Counted from the stretch's first letter, positions 7,692 to 16,648 are shown. The stretch is DNA of 64,000 nucleotides from G965115915 sp965115915 (GCA_965115915.1 OZ220483.1:62001-126000), one strand, 5' to 3'. Notes: generated by a model not told the origin, from the letters alone. A program made the numbers and translations.

Positions 7692-8862
7692 CGCAACGGA
7701 CCTCTACTTGTGTTTCGGCATCCCCGTCGTAGGGGACGAGGAGTTCGACCAGTTTGTTGCGGTAACCTTCGCGTTTGCCCTCCAGCCGATAGCGGCCGGG
7801 TTTCAGGTGAATGTGCCGGTCCTCGGTCAGTCCCACCTTGCCGATGCCCCGCACCGTTATCCAGGTCTTGCCGTCGGAGCGGATGCGCACCGGCCGTTCC
7901 CGGTTCATCTGTTGTTGCAGCCGCGCCAGTCGTTCTGCCTTCAGGCCGATGCCGGGGCTGTGTGTGCGCAGCGTCTCGGCCTGTTGCAGCAGCGGGGGCA
8001 ATTGTTTGCTCGCCTGCGCATCGGCCAGCGCATAGGGCCGGGCGAGCAGTTGGTCGAGTTGCGCAGACAGCGCCAGCAGTTGTTCCGCCAGTTTGAGTTG
8101 ATGCTGGATTTCGGTGGCGTCGGGTTTTTCCTTTTGTGCCTGCTGCAATGCGGAGCGGGCCTGTGCCCAGGCATCGTTGCGCATGGCCTGTCGCGCCTGC
8201 CGCAGCGCGTGTGCCAGTCGTTGTTCACGTTCCAGGGTCCGGATGCGTGTCTCGAGGATGGCCAACTCGCTGCGGTCGGATTGTTCCCTGGCCGCCTGGC
8301 GCAACAGTTTGTTTGCTGTCGCCGTGTCGGCGCGGTCCAGCGCCCGTCCGGCCTCGCTCATCAGGTGGGAGAAACGCTTTTCGGCAAACGCCTGTCCGAG
8401 TTGTTGGTAACGGCGCCGCAGCTCGGGTTCTGTGACGCCTTGCTGCATCAGCGTTTTCAACAGCGCGTATTCTTTTTCAGCGTCGTTTTCCGCACGTGCG
8501 ACGCGCAGTGCTTCCAGGTATGCCGGCGGTTCGTTATCGACCCGGGTATCGGCTGTGGCGGTGTCCGGCGCGTGTTCCGCTGGCGCGGCGGCTTGCGTAG
8601 GCGCCGTGGTGTCGTCCGGCTGTGCGCTCGCCGCAGGGGCCGCTTGCGCACGCGCCGTGGCGGTGTGTCCCACCGGCAGTGCCGTGGCAGAGGTTTGCGG
8701 GCGGTGGATGGTGGCGGCCTGTTCCCTGGGTACCCAGCGGTAATAACTCAGGAAATACACCAGCGCAGCGCAACCCAGCAGTGCCAGCGCACTGCTTCGG
8801 ATCAGGTTGCGGCGTTTCTTGCTGGCCTCGTGTCGGGCTTTTTCAAGGTCCTCCGCCAGCAT
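7678..8862 (-). CDS. membrane-anchored coiled-coil protein with PEGA-like C-terminus
   Basis: 394 residues from ATG 8862; a longer frame upstream would overlap the lipoprotein gene. A cytoplasmic basic head (KKRRNLIRSS) precedes one membrane helix (ALALLGCAALVYFLSYY, about 24-40), a Thr/Ala-rich linker and a long alpha-helical, Gln/Arg/Glu-rich region (about 115-300) resembling tetratricopeptide or coiled-coil arrays. The C-terminus (GRYRLEGKREGYRNKLVELLVP) looks like a PEGA-type beta domain. It overlaps the downstream PEGA/SUMF1 gene by 14 bases. No specific family is recognised; likely a periplasmic scaffold of the same complex. Confidence 0.65.
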   Translation of the reverse strand: MLAEDLEKARHEASKKRRNLIRSSALALLGCAALVYFLSYYRWVPREQAATIHRPQTSATALPVGHTATARAQAAPAASAQPDDTTAPTQAAAPAEHAPDTATADTRVDNEPPAYLEALRVARAENDAEKEYALLKTLMQQGVTEPELRRRYQQLGQAFAEKRFSHLMSEAGRALDRADTATANKLLRQAAREQSDRSELAILETRIRTLEREQRLAHALRQARQAMRNDAWAQARSALQQAQKEKPDATEIQHQLKLAEQLLALSAQLDQLLARPYALADAQASKQLPPLLQQAETLRTHSPGIGLKAERLARLQQQMNRERPVRIRSDGKTWITVRGIGKVGLTEDRHIHLKPGRYRLEGKREGYRNKLVELLVPYDGDAETQVEVRCDEPL

Positions 8863-8876
8863 GCTACAGCAGGGTG

Positions 8877-10142
8877 TTACAACTGCACATCCGGTGTCTG
8901 TTCCTGCGCGTAGATCCGCTTCAGAAAGGTGCGCCACTGGGCAAACTGTTCCCTGGCATTGCCTTGCAGTTTGGCGCTTTGTTCCTCAAGTTCCACGACC
9001 TGGGGGGCGAACTCCAGGTCTATGGATTCTCCCATCTCGTCCAGGGCCGCCTTGTGCAGCTTTGCCTCCTCCCGGGACTTGAAGCTTTCCGACAGCATCC
9101 ATGCGCCGGCCAGGCCGCCGAGCGCGGCACCGCTCTGCAGCGCGGCGCGGGCCTGTGGCGAGGTGTCTTTGCCTGCCGAGGAGACCCCCGCGGCGACGGC
9201 CAGTCCCACCAGCAGTGCCCCGCCGAGCATCTTTGCCAGCTTGCTCTTTTTGGCCTTGCGCAATGCCTGGCGTTCGAGCTGGCTGGCTTCCTGCCACTTC
9301 AGGTAGCTTTCCTCCATCTGTGAGGAAAAGGTGGTGTAGTGGTTCTGCATCCCGTCTACAAAGAGTTGTTCTCGCACACGCACCGCGTTGACCCGTTGCA
9401 GCATCGGGTCATTCGCGCTGGGCAGGCTGAGCAGTCGGGTTATGCCGTTTTCCTGCCGGGTGTGGCCGCTGAAAGCGGCGGCGTTCAGATGCGAGCCGAA
9501 CTGCAGGGTACTGATGGACTTCAGGGTCTGGCGTTCGCTGTGCGAACGGGCGCGCAACAGCGTGGCGATGCGGTTTGCCGCCGTGTCGAACACGGGGTCG
9601 TAGGCATCCTTGTCCCGGTTGCGATAGCTCTTGTGGAAATGTTCCGGGACCTGGTGACCAAAGCTGTCTTTCATCCAGGACCGGCCGCTGGCATCGATCA
9701 CCTCCAGTTCAATGTTGACTTCCTCGCCATTGGACTCCAGGATGCGGCCCAGCACGTACAGTTCTCCGGAGGCGCTGGCATCCGGGGTGACGCGGACCGC
9801 CCCGAAGACCCGGGTGTTTTCCATGGCCTGCTTGAGTTTCCAGGCGAAGCGGTTTGCCTCCGCACGCCGCAGTTCGGGCCAGACACCCTGTTCCTCGTAG
9901 TTTTGTTCCTCCTCGGACAGCCCGGGGTCGAACACCGGGATGATCACATCCAGCCGTACCGAGGCGGCGGGTGTGGCGGTAGCGGCCGCCTGCGTCTCGA
10001 CCGCGGTGGAAGGGGCCGGGCCGACCTGGGTCGTGACCGGGGCCGTGCGCCGTGGCTGCTGTGCGAGGCAGCCCGTCAGCGCCGTCAGCAGCGCTGCCAG
10101 CAGGCAGCAGACACGCAGGGAAGTTGTGCCGGCCGTGCTCAC
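8877..10142 (-). CDS. predicted lipoprotein, 421 residues
   Basis: GTG 10142 is chosen because it overlaps the upstream stop (GTGA at 10139-10142) and gives a clean lipoprotein signal peptide: hydrophobic CCLLAALLTALTGC with lipobox LTGC and Cys25. The mature part has a mixed alpha/beta domain (RLDVIIPVFDPG, ELYVLGRILESNGEEVNIELEVIDASGR) that resembles periplasmic proteins computing string-like properties of an envelope complex, then helices and a Gly/Ala-rich hydrophobic segment (LGGALLVGLAVAAGVSSAG) that may be a second membrane or hairpin region. Family not named with confidence. Likely outer-membrane-anchored partner in the operon. Confidence 0.65.
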   Translation of the reverse strand: MSTAGTTSLRVCCLLAALLTALTGCLAQQPRRTAPVTTQVGPAPSTAVETQAAATATPAASVRLDVIIPVFDPGLSEEEQNYEEQGVWPELRRAEANRFAWKLKQAMENTRVFGAVRVTPDASASGELYVLGRILESNGEEVNIELEVIDASGRSWMKDSFGHQVPEHFHKSYRNRDKDAYDPVFDTAANRIATLLRARSHSERQTLKSISTLQFGSHLNAAAFSGHTRQENGITRLLSLPSANDPMLQRVNAVRVREQLFVDGMQNHYTTFSSQMEESYLKWQEASQLERQALRKAKKSKLAKMLGGALLVGLAVAAGVSSAGKDTSPQARAALQSGAALGGLAGAWMLSESFKSREEAKLHKAALDEMGESIDLEFAPQVVELEEQSAKLQGNAREQFAQWRTFLKRIYAQEQTPDVQL

Positions 10143-10810
10143 TGCGGTGGCTCCGGCAGGTCCGCGTCTTCGGCAGCGGGTGGCGGCGGTGGCGAGCTGC
10201 CCTGTTTGTACTTGCGGTATTCCGCCCACAGCCGTTCCCGTCTGGCCGGGTCCTGCTCCAGTTCCGCCGCGATGCGGATCTGCGCCGCGATGGCATCGTC
10301 ATTGGCTACCTCGGGGATGTCTTCCGGTCGTGCGCCGGGGCCGGGCGCCCCGCCGGCAGGGCGTGGGCCGTTCGTGTCTCTGGCCAGTCCCACGGTATGG
10401 GATGTCTCGGGCTGTGTCCCGCGCAGCCCGGCCGCCGGTACCGAGTCGACGGCTTGCAGCGCGTTGTCGCTGGTGTCGGCGCCACTGGGCGTGGCACTGT
10501 CGCCGTCAGCACCGCTGCCAGCACCGGCGCCCGAACGCGCAGTGCCGTCCTGTTGCAGCGCCTGGCAGCGGTCGAACTGATCCAGCGCGTCGTAGAAGGC
10601 GGTGTTCATCCGGGTGATGCGTTCTTCACGGCTCAGTGTCGGGCTGTCATCGAAGTCCACATGGATGGAGGTGCAGTCCACGGCGTCCGCCAGACCGCCG
10701 TCTTCGGCGGCCAGCGCAGCGGGCAGACAAAGCGCTGCGATGGTACCACACAGGCACAGCAGGTGTGGTAGTGCGTAGTTGCCGGGGCGTTGCGCTGTAT
10801 TTTGCTCCAT
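10139..10810 (-). CDS. secreted hypothetical protein, first gene of the envelope operon
   Basis: 223 residues from ATG 10810 (an ATG nine bases upstream is also possible). The N-terminus is a standard signal peptide (LCLCGTIAALCLPAALAAED), so the product is periplasmic. A short conserved-looking domain follows (VDCTSIHVDFDDSPTLSREERITRMNTAFYDALDQFDRCQ, with two Cys that could form a disulfide), then a low-complexity Gly/Ala/Pro/Ser region and a helical C-terminus with a PPPPP run. Overlaps the lipoprotein gene by 4 bases. No family recognised. Confidence 0.6.
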   Translation of the reverse strand: MEQNTAQRPGNYALPHLLCLCGTIAALCLPAALAAEDGGLADAVDCTSIHVDFDDSPTLSREERITRMNTAFYDALDQFDRCQALQQDGTARSGAGAGSGADGDSATPSGADTSDNALQAVDSVPAAGLRGTQPETSHTVGLARDTNGPRPAGGAPGPGARPEDIPEVANDDAIAAQIRIAAELEQDPARRERLWAEYRKYKQGSSPPPPPAAEDADLPEPPQ

Positions 10811-11150
10811 AGGATACATCGGCGGTATTTATCCCTCGCCATAGCCTGATGGGGTCGGTTCTGGTGAGGAGGCATCAGCTTTTGCCTGTACATACGCCAT
10901 TGTATTCAATCTTTTTGCAGAAAGGCAAAATATCTTGCACCGCATGAAATTTTTTTTCGGACGCGGGCTTGCACACGGGACAATTGTCGCTATCATGGTC
11001 GACCCCCGAGAGTGGCGTGTTGTTCCCAGTAGCGTGTTGTACCCTGTTGTGTTCTTACCCGCCGACTGAGTATGGGGACGTTGGCAGTGGGCGGGTGCGC
11101 CGTGCGGTACCGACGGTGCAGTCAGTATTCTGTACGACAACAGAGGGCAC
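10811..11150. other. divergent intergenic region between envelope operon and fis
   Basis: About 340 bases without a supported gene, between the divergent envelope operon and fis. It is more AT-rich than its surroundings (run of eight T near 10950) and should hold promoters for both directions. The best candidate seen is listed separately at 10969-10996. No RNA gene or repeat was recognised. Confidence 0.6.
10969..10996 (+). promoter_or_regulatory. candidate promoter with internal palindrome, upstream of fis
   Basis: TTGCAC (10969-10974) and TATCAT (10991-10996) are separated by 16 bases, an acceptable sigma-70 arrangement. The spacer contains the perfect 10-base palindrome GACAATTGTC at 10979-10988, which could be an operator for a dimeric regulator. 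Transcription from here would have a leader of about 150 bases before fis. Seen by eye only. Confidence 0.35.
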
Positions 11151-11468
11151 ATGCAATTGAAGAAATTTGACATGGACCCGGAATACGATACGACGTATCC
11201 GGGGTCTGTTCCGGTGCCGCAAAGCTGGGCCGATGAACGGCGCCGGTCCGGGTTGCGGGAGTGTGTGGAGTGTTCGATGCAGCGGTATTTTGCCGATCTG
11301 GACGGGAGCGATACCAGTGATTTGCTCAGACTCTTTCTGGAGGAGGTGGAGAGGCCGTTTTACAAGGCGGTGATGGAGGCCAGCAAGGGCAACCTGACGC
11401 TGGCGGCCAAGTGGCTGGGGATACATCGGATGACCCTGAAGAGCCGCCTGAAGAAGTACCGTCTCTAG
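11151..11468 (+). CDS. fis: Fis-family DNA-binding protein
   Basis: 105 residues from ATG 11151 (ATG 11172 is an alternative). The C-terminal 50 residues (VERPFYKAVMEASKGNLTLAAKWLGIHRMTLKSRLKKY) are the Fis helix-turn-helix, with the conserved GN-x-x-x-A-A-x-x-LGI-x-R-x-T-L-x-x-(R/K)L core. Fis bends DNA and regulates rRNA, recombination and global transcription. The N-terminal part is longer and more acidic than in E. coli Fis. The gene lies 36 bases upstream of purH, an order common in gammaproteobacteria outside the enterics and one reason for the taxonomic assignment. Confidence 0.85.
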   Translation: MQLKKFDMDPEYDTTYPGSVPVPQSWADERRRSGLRECVECSMQRYFADLDGSDTSDLLRLFLEEVERPFYKAVMEASKGNLTLAAKWLGIHRMTLKSRLKKYRL

Positions 11469-11504
11469 CCGGTACAGTCGAGTGCCGGGCCGCAGGCAGG
11501 GGCG

Positions 11505-13088
11505 ATGAGAAAGATCCGGCGTGCGCTGATCAGCGTGTATGACAAGCGTGACGTGGTGGATTTTTGCACGGGTCTGGCCGCGCTGGGGGTGGAGTTGCTG
11601 TCTACCGGGGGCACCGCACGGTTGCTGCGGGAGGCGGGTCTCGCGCCGGTCGAGGTGTCCGACTATACCGGCTTCCCGGAATTGATGGGGGGGCGGGTCA
11701 AGACCCTGCATCCCAGGATACATGCCGCCCTGCTTGGCCGTCCGGGACAGGATGAGGCGGTGATGCGGGAACATGAGATCCTGCCCATCGACCTGCTGGC
11801 GGTCAATCTGTATCCCTTCGAGCAGGTCGTGCGTGATGCCGACTGCGAGCTGGAGCGGGCACTGGAGCACATCGATATCGGTGGCCCGGCCATGTTGCGT
11901 GCCGCGGCCAAGAATCACGCCGCGGTGGCCGCGGTGGTGGACAGTGCCGACTACCCGTCGCTGTTGCAGGAACTGCGCGCCAATGCCGGCGCCCTTGGCC
12001 GTGCAACGCGCTTTCGCCTGGCGTGCAAGGCGTTTGCACACACCGCCGCGTATGATGGCAACATCTCCAATTACCTGGGGGCGCTGGATATGCAGGGACA
12101 GCGCGGCGCGGACTTTCCGTCTGTCTATACCATGCAGTTTCAGCGCGGCGACGCGTTGCGCTACGGGGAAAACCCGCATCAGCGGGCCGCCTTCTATCGC
12201 CAGTTCCCGGCGCCACAGGGCAGTCTGGCGGCTGCCACCAAACTGCAGGGGAAGGCGCTGTCCTATAACAATTTTGCGGACAGCGATACCGCGCTGGAGT
12301 GTGCATTGCAGTTCGCCGAGCCGGCCTGCGTGATAGTCAAGCATCTGAATCCCTGTGGTGTGGCCATAGCCGACACGCTGTTGTCGGCCTACGAGCGGGC
12401 CTATGCCACCGATCCGGTATCCGCGTATGGCGGGATCATCGCCTGCAACCGGGAACTGGACGAGTCGACCGCCTCGGCCATCCTTGAGCGGCAGTTTGCG
12501 GAGGTGATTATCGCCCCGGCGGTCAGCTCGGCCGCACGCACGGTGCTGGCCGGTAAGCCGGCACTGCGTGTGCTTGCCGCCGGTGTGCGCTGTGCGTCGG
12601 GTTCCCCCTGTGCGCCGGAGCCCCAGTTGGTCATGCGCCGGGTGTCTGGCGGCCTGCTGCTGCAGGATGCGGACGAGCAGTTGCTGTGTGCCGGTGAGCC
12701 ACGTTGTGTCAGCAGCAGTAGCCCGACCGAGGCGCAGATGGCGGACCTGCTGTTTGCCTGGCGGGTGGCGAAGTTTGTGCGTTCCAACGCGATCGTGTAT
12801 TGCCGCGAGGGTCGTACCATCGGTGTGGGTGCTGGCCAGATGAGTCGGGTGTACAGTGCGCGCATCGCTGCGCTGAAGGCGGAGGAAAGTGGCCTGGAAG
12901 TGGCGGGGTCGGTGATGGCCTCGGACGCCTTTTTCCCGTTTCGGGACAGCATCGATCAGGCGGCGGAACTGGGTATCAGTGCGGTCATTCAGCCGGGTGG
13001 GTCGCGGCGCGATGAGGAGGTCATTCGTGCGGCCGAGGAGCATGGCATGGTGATGCTGTTTACCGGGACCCGGCATTTTTTGCACTAG
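11505..13088 (+). CDS. purH: bifunctional AICAR formyltransferase / IMP cyclohydrolase
   Basis: 527 residues, the usual length. The N-terminal IMP cyclohydrolase domain shows ALISVYDKRDVVDF, LLSTGGTARLL and GGRVKTLHPRIHAALL; the larger formyltransferase domain includes RYGENPHQRAAFYR, KALSYNNFAD, VKHLNPCGVA and the C-terminal ALQPGGS-like segment IQPGGSRRDEEV. It catalyses the last two steps of IMP synthesis, using 10-formyl-tetrahydrofolate. It is followed after 7 bases by purD, so the two form a purine operon, possibly with fis upstream. Confidence 0.97.
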   Translation: MRKIRRALISVYDKRDVVDFCTGLAALGVELLSTGGTARLLREAGLAPVEVSDYTGFPELMGGRVKTLHPRIHAALLGRPGQDEAVMREHEILPIDLLAVNLYPFEQVVRDADCELERALEHIDIGGPAMLRAAAKNHAAVAAVVDSADYPSLLQELRANAGALGRATRFRLACKAFAHTAAYDGNISNYLGALDMQGQRGADFPSVYTMQFQRGDALRYGENPHQRAAFYRQFPAPQGSLAAATKLQGKALSYNNFADSDTALECALQFAEPACVIVKHLNPCGVAIADTLLSAYERAYATDPVSAYGGIIACNRELDESTASAILERQFAEVIIAPAVSSAARTVLAGKPALRVLAAGVRCASGSPCAPEPQLVMRRVSGGLLLQDADEQLLCAGEPRCVSSSSPTEAQMADLLFAWRVAKFVRSNAIVYCREGRTIGVGAGQMSRVYSARIAALKAEESGLEVAGSVMASDAFFPFRDSIDQAAELGISAVIQPGGSRRDEEVIRAAEEHGMVMLFTGTRHFLH

Positions 13089-13095
13089 CGGCGCC

Positions 13096-14424
13096 GTGAA
13101 CAGGGTCCTGATCGTGGGGGCCGGCGGCCGCGAGCACGCGTTGGCCTGGAAGATGGCCGAGTCGCCGCAGGTGACACAGGTCTTTGTCGCCCCGGGCAAT
13201 CCGGGCACGGCTGCCGAGCCCGGCGTGGAAAACGTGGCGATCCCGGTGACGGATGCTGCCGCGCTGCTGGAGTTCGCCTGTGCCCGGCGCGTGGATCTGT
13301 GTGTCATCGGGCCGGAGGTACCGCTGGTGGCGGGGTTGGCGGATCGTTTCCGGGAGCGGGGCCTGCGTTGTTTTGGTCCCAGTGCGGCGGCCGCCCGACT
13401 GGAAGGTTCCAAATCTTTTGCCAAGCGTTTCATGCAGCGTCATGCCATTCCTACTGCCGCCTTCAAACTATGCTCCCGTCCGGATGAGGCCACGGCCTGG
13501 ATCGATGGTTGTGCGCTGCCGGTGGTTATCAAGGCGGATGGCTTGGCGGCGGGCAAGGGCGTGGTGGTGGCCGGTGAGCGTGACACCGCGCTGGAAGCCG
13601 CTGCCGCGATGTTGAGCGGTGAGCGTTTCGGGGAGGCTGGGCGGCAGATAGTGGTGGAGGAGTTTCTGCCTGGCGAGGAAGCCAGTTTCATGGTTATCAG
13701 CGATGGGGAGCACATCCTGCCGCTGGCAAGTTCACGCGACCACAAGGCGCGCGATGACGGGGGTCGGGGTCCGAACACGGGTGGCATGGGGGCCTGTTCC
13801 CCGGCGCCGGCGCTGCTGGACGAGGCCATGCATGAGCGTATCCTGCGCGAGATCATGCGTCCGGCGATCGATGGGTTGCGTGCGGAGGGCATGCCTTACT
13901 GTGGCTTTCTGTATGCCGGCCTGATGATCGATGCCGAAGGCAACCCACGGGTGTTGGAGTTCAACTGCCGTCTGGGCGACCCGGAGGCGCAGGTGGTGCT
14001 GGCGCGGCTGCGGGGTGAGCTGGACGGTGTCTGTCTGGCCGCCTGCGATGGGCGTCTGGATGCGTGCCGGCTGGATTGGGAGCCGGGGGCCGCGGTGGGT
14101 GTGGTATTGGCCGCGGCGGGTTATCCCGGTGCGGTGCGGTGTGGCGATCGGATCGCCGGTCTGGAGCATTTTCCGCAGCGCGATGTCCGGGTCTTTCATG
14201 CCGGCACGACGCGGCAACAGGGCCAGTTGGTGACCGCCGGGGGCAGGGTGCTGTGCGTATTGGCCCAGGGAGCGAACCGGCAGGCGGCCCGTCAGCGTGC
14301 CTACCAGGCCTGCGAACGGATCGCGTTTGACGGTATGTTCTACCGGCGTGACATTGGTGCGGGAGGGCTTGCCGACGATCCGCTCAGTCCCCGTCCCAGC
14401 GCAGAAAATTCTGCAACAGTCTGA
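13096..14424 (+). CDS. purD: phosphoribosylamine-glycine ligase (GAR synthetase)
   Basis: 442 residues from GTG 13096. The N-terminus VLIVGAGGREHALAWKMAES and the segments CVIGPEVPLVAGLADRF, GPSAAAARLEGSKSFAKRFM, VIKADGLAAGKGVVVA (ATP-grasp), RDHKARDDGGRGPNTGGMG and LEFNCRLGDPEAQVVL are all diagnostic of PurD. The enzyme joins glycine to phosphoribosylamine, step two of purine synthesis. It is directly downstream of purH. Its last 41 bases overlap the convergent hisH gene. Confidence 0.97.
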   Translation: MNRVLIVGAGGREHALAWKMAESPQVTQVFVAPGNPGTAAEPGVENVAIPVTDAAALLEFACARRVDLCVIGPEVPLVAGLADRFRERGLRCFGPSAAAARLEGSKSFAKRFMQRHAIPTAAFKLCSRPDEATAWIDGCALPVVIKADGLAAGKGVVVAGERDTALEAAAAMLSGERFGEAGRQIVVEEFLPGEEASFMVISDGEHILPLASSRDHKARDDGGRGPNTGGMGACSPAPALLDEAMHERILREIMRPAIDGLRAEGMPYCGFLYAGLMIDAEGNPRVLEFNCRLGDPEAQVVLARLRGELDGVCLAACDGRLDACRLDWEPGAAVGVVLAAAGYPGAVRCGDRIAGLEHFPQRDVRVFHAGTTRQQGQLVTAGGRVLCVLAQGANRQAARQRAYQACERIAFDGMFYRRDIGAGGLADDPLSPRPSAENSATV

Positions 14425-15019
14425 GTCCGGTGTGCTGGCTTTTTTCGGGGTGGAACTGGGTGGCAAACAGGTTGTCCCGGGCCAGCGCCGAGGGGTAATC
14501 CACGATGTAACGGGTATGGCCCGCGCTGAACGCCGGGTCTGTCGCGGGGTAATAGCTGTGCGCAAAGTAGAACCAGCTATGGTCCGCTACCCCTTCCCAG
14601 AGCCTGTGGGGTTGTGTCTGGCGCACGCGGTTCCAGCCGATGTGCGGGACCTTGTGGTCTGCTTCCCGCGCTGCCGGTTCGGGGAAGCGCTGCACCTGAC
14701 CGGCGATGATACCAAGCCCGGGGGTGCCACCGTCCTCCGCGCTGTGTTCCAGCAGTGCCTGCAGGCCGAGGCAGATACCCAGGAAAGGCCGGTCACGGAC
14801 GATGTCCCGGATCAGCGTATCCAGGCCATGTTCGGCCAGCAGGCGCATGCATTGTCCCATGGCGCCCTGCCCGGGGAACACGATACGGTCGGCCTGGTCG
14901 AGCGCGGCGGCATCGCGGCCAAGCGTTATGTGGTCTTTCCCCTCCGCGGCATGTTGCAGGGCCCGGCATACCGAGCGCAGATTGCTACTGCCATAGTCGA
15001 GGACGCAGCAGCGGGTCAC
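14384..15019 (-). CDS. hisH: imidazole glycerol phosphate synthase glutaminase subunit
   Basis: 211 residues. Class I glutamine amidotransferase: nucleophile in FLGICLGLQALLEHS (Cys in GICLG) and C-terminal His-Glu pair in ATQFHPEKSQ. The opening CVLDYGSSNLRSV and VPHIGWNRV are typical of HisH. It supplies ammonia to HisF in histidine synthesis. It lies 12 bases after hisB; the partner hisF and hisA are not in the window, so the his genes are split. The 3' end overlaps purD by 41 bases in convergent orientation. Confidence 0.95.
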   Translation of the reverse strand: MTRCCVLDYGSSNLRSVCRALQHAAEGKDHITLGRDAAALDQADRIVFPGQGAMGQCMRLLAEHGLDTLIRDIVRDRPFLGICLGLQALLEHSAEDGGTPGLGIIAGQVQRFPEPAAREADHKVPHIGWNRVRQTQPHRLWEGVADHSWFYFAHSYYPATDPAFSAGHTRYIVDYPSALARDNLFATQFHPEKSQHTGLRLLQNFLRWDGD

Positions 15020-15031
15020 CGCGTCGGGCCC

Positions 15032-15622
15032 TTATAATACGCCCTTGGTGGACGGGACGTCCGGGTCGTGCGGGTCTGCTGCTACCGCGTGGCGCAGTGC
15101 CCGTCCGAATGCCTTGAACAGGGTCTCGGCGATATGATGGGCATTGCGTCCACGGATGCTATCGATGTGCAGACTGACCAGGGCGTGATTGCTGAAGCCC
15201 TGGAAGAATTCGTGAATCAGATCCACATCGAAATCGCCGATACGGGCGCGCGGATAGTGCACGTGGTATTCCAGTCCGGGGCGGCCGGAGCAGTCGACCA
15301 CAACCCGTGACAGGGCCTCGTCCAGTGGCACATAGGCGTGGCCATAGCGCAGGATGCCGGCCTTGTCGCCGAGCGCCTGCCGCAGTGCCTGTCCCAGCGT
15401 GATGCCGATGTCCTCCACGGTGTGATGGGCGTCCACCTCGAGGTCCCCGCTCGCTTGCAGGCTGAGGTCGAACATGCCATGCCGGGCGATCTGGCTGAGC
15501 ATGTGTTCCAGAAAAGGCAGCCCGGTTTGCAGTTCGGACTGCCCGCGGCCATCCAGCGTGAGGGTGAGCGTTATCCGGGTTTCGCGTGTTGCGCGTGTTA
15601 TGGTGGCTGTGCGTGTGGCCAT
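15032..15622 (-). CDS. hisB: imidazoleglycerol-phosphate dehydratase
   Basis: 196 residues from ATG 15622, the length of a stand-alone IGP dehydratase without the phosphatase domain fused in enterics. Diagnostic metal-binding segments are FLEHMLSQIARHG, DAHHTVEDIGITLGQAL, FFQGFSNHALVSLHI and GRNAHHIAETLFKAFGRALRHA. It forms imidazole-acetol phosphate in histidine synthesis. First gene of a hisB-hisH pair, divergent from hemF with about 85 bases between the two starts. Confidence 0.96.
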   Translation of the reverse strand: MATRTATITRATRETRITLTLTLDGRGQSELQTGLPFLEHMLSQIARHGMFDLSLQASGDLEVDAHHTVEDIGITLGQALRQALGDKAGILRYGHAYVPLDEALSRVVVDCSGRPGLEYHVHYPRARIGDFDVDLIHEFFQGFSNHALVSLHIDSIRGRNAHHIAETLFKAFGRALRHAVAADPHDPDVPSTKGVL

Positions 15623-15707
15623 TTCGATACGGGGTTGGTGACTGTGAGCATGGTAGAATACCGCTTTTGGCACGGCCTGACCAATCCGAGTCCGGTCGTA
15701 CAAGGTG

Positions 15708-16625
15708 ATGACCGATCAGCATGATACCCAGGCGGTGCGCGATTACCTGCTGCGGTTGCAGGAATCGGTCGGTGCCTTTCTGTCCGGGCAGGACCCCGGC
15801 CTGCAACGGCGCGAGGATCGTTGGGAGCGTCAGCAGGGCGGCGGTGGCTGTACGCGAGTGTTTTCCAACGGGGCACTGTTTGAGCACGCGGCGGTGAATT
15901 TTTCTCATGTCCGTGGCGAGCGTCTGCCCGAGTCGGCTGTGGCCGGCCATCCGGCGCTTGCCGATTGCGGCTTTGAGGCGCTGGGTGTCTCGGTGATTAT
16001 CCATCCACTCAACCCCTATGTCCCGACCACCCATATGAATGTACGCTTCTTTGTCGCCGGCGCGGATCGACCCGAGGTGACATGGTGGTTTGGTGGCGGC
16101 TTCGATCTGAGCCCGTACTACGCCTTTGCCGAGGATGTGCGCCATTGGCACCGGACGGCGCATGCGGCCTGTGTGCCGTTCGGGGCGGATGTCTATCCGC
16201 GCTACAAGCGGTGGTGCGACGAGTATTTTTTCCTGCCGCATCGCAACGAGCCGCGTGGGGTCGGCGGCCTGTTTTACGATGCGCTGTGCAGCGGCGGATT
16301 TGCGCACAATTTCGCGTTTACGCGCAGCGTTGGCGACCATTTTCTGGTCGCTTACCGGCCGATAGTGGAACGGCGCAAGGGTTTGCCGTGGGGCGAGAGA
16401 GAGCGCTGGTTCCAGGGCTACCGTCGCGGACGCTATGTGGAATTCAATCTGGTGTACGATCGCGGCACGCTGTTCGGCCTGCAGTCCGGCGGGCGCACGG
16501 AATCGATCCTGGCGTCCCTGCCGCCACAGGTGAGTTGGCGTTATGACTGGCATCCGGAACCGGGTAGCCCGGAGGCGGAGTTGTATGAGAAATACCTGCC
16601 TGTGCGTGACTGGTTGGAGGAATAG
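15708..16625 (+). CDS. hemF: aerobic (oxygen-dependent) coproporphyrinogen III oxidase
   Basis: 305 residues from ATG 15708; GTG 15705 is an alternative, but an AAGG at 15702-15705 fits the ATG better. Conserved blocks include GGGCTRVFSNGALFEHAAVNFSHV, LNPYVPTTHMNVRFF, WWFGGGFDLSPYY and RGTLFGLQSGGRTESILASLPP. It decarboxylates coproporphyrinogen III to protoporphyrinogen IX using O2, so the host meets oxygen at least at times. Monocistronic by layout and divergent from hisB. Confidence 0.96.
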   Translation: MTDQHDTQAVRDYLLRLQESVGAFLSGQDPGLQRREDRWERQQGGGGCTRVFSNGALFEHAAVNFSHVRGERLPESAVAGHPALADCGFEALGVSVIIHPLNPYVPTTHMNVRFFVAGADRPEVTWWFGGGFDLSPYYAFAEDVRHWHRTAHAACVPFGADVYPRYKRWCDEYFFLPHRNEPRGVGGLFYDALCSGGFAHNFAFTRSVGDHFLVAYRPIVERRKGLPWGERERWFQGYRRGRYVEFNLVYDRGTLFGLQSGGRTESILASLPPQVSWRYDWHPEPGSPEAELYEKYLPVRDWLEE

Positions 16626-16648
16626 CCTGCCTTCGGCGCACAGCCGGT

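Noticed and set aside
11055..13433. A 792-codon minus-strand frame opposite fis, purH and purD
   Set aside because: Antisense shadow; no motif, and it contradicts three well-supported genes.
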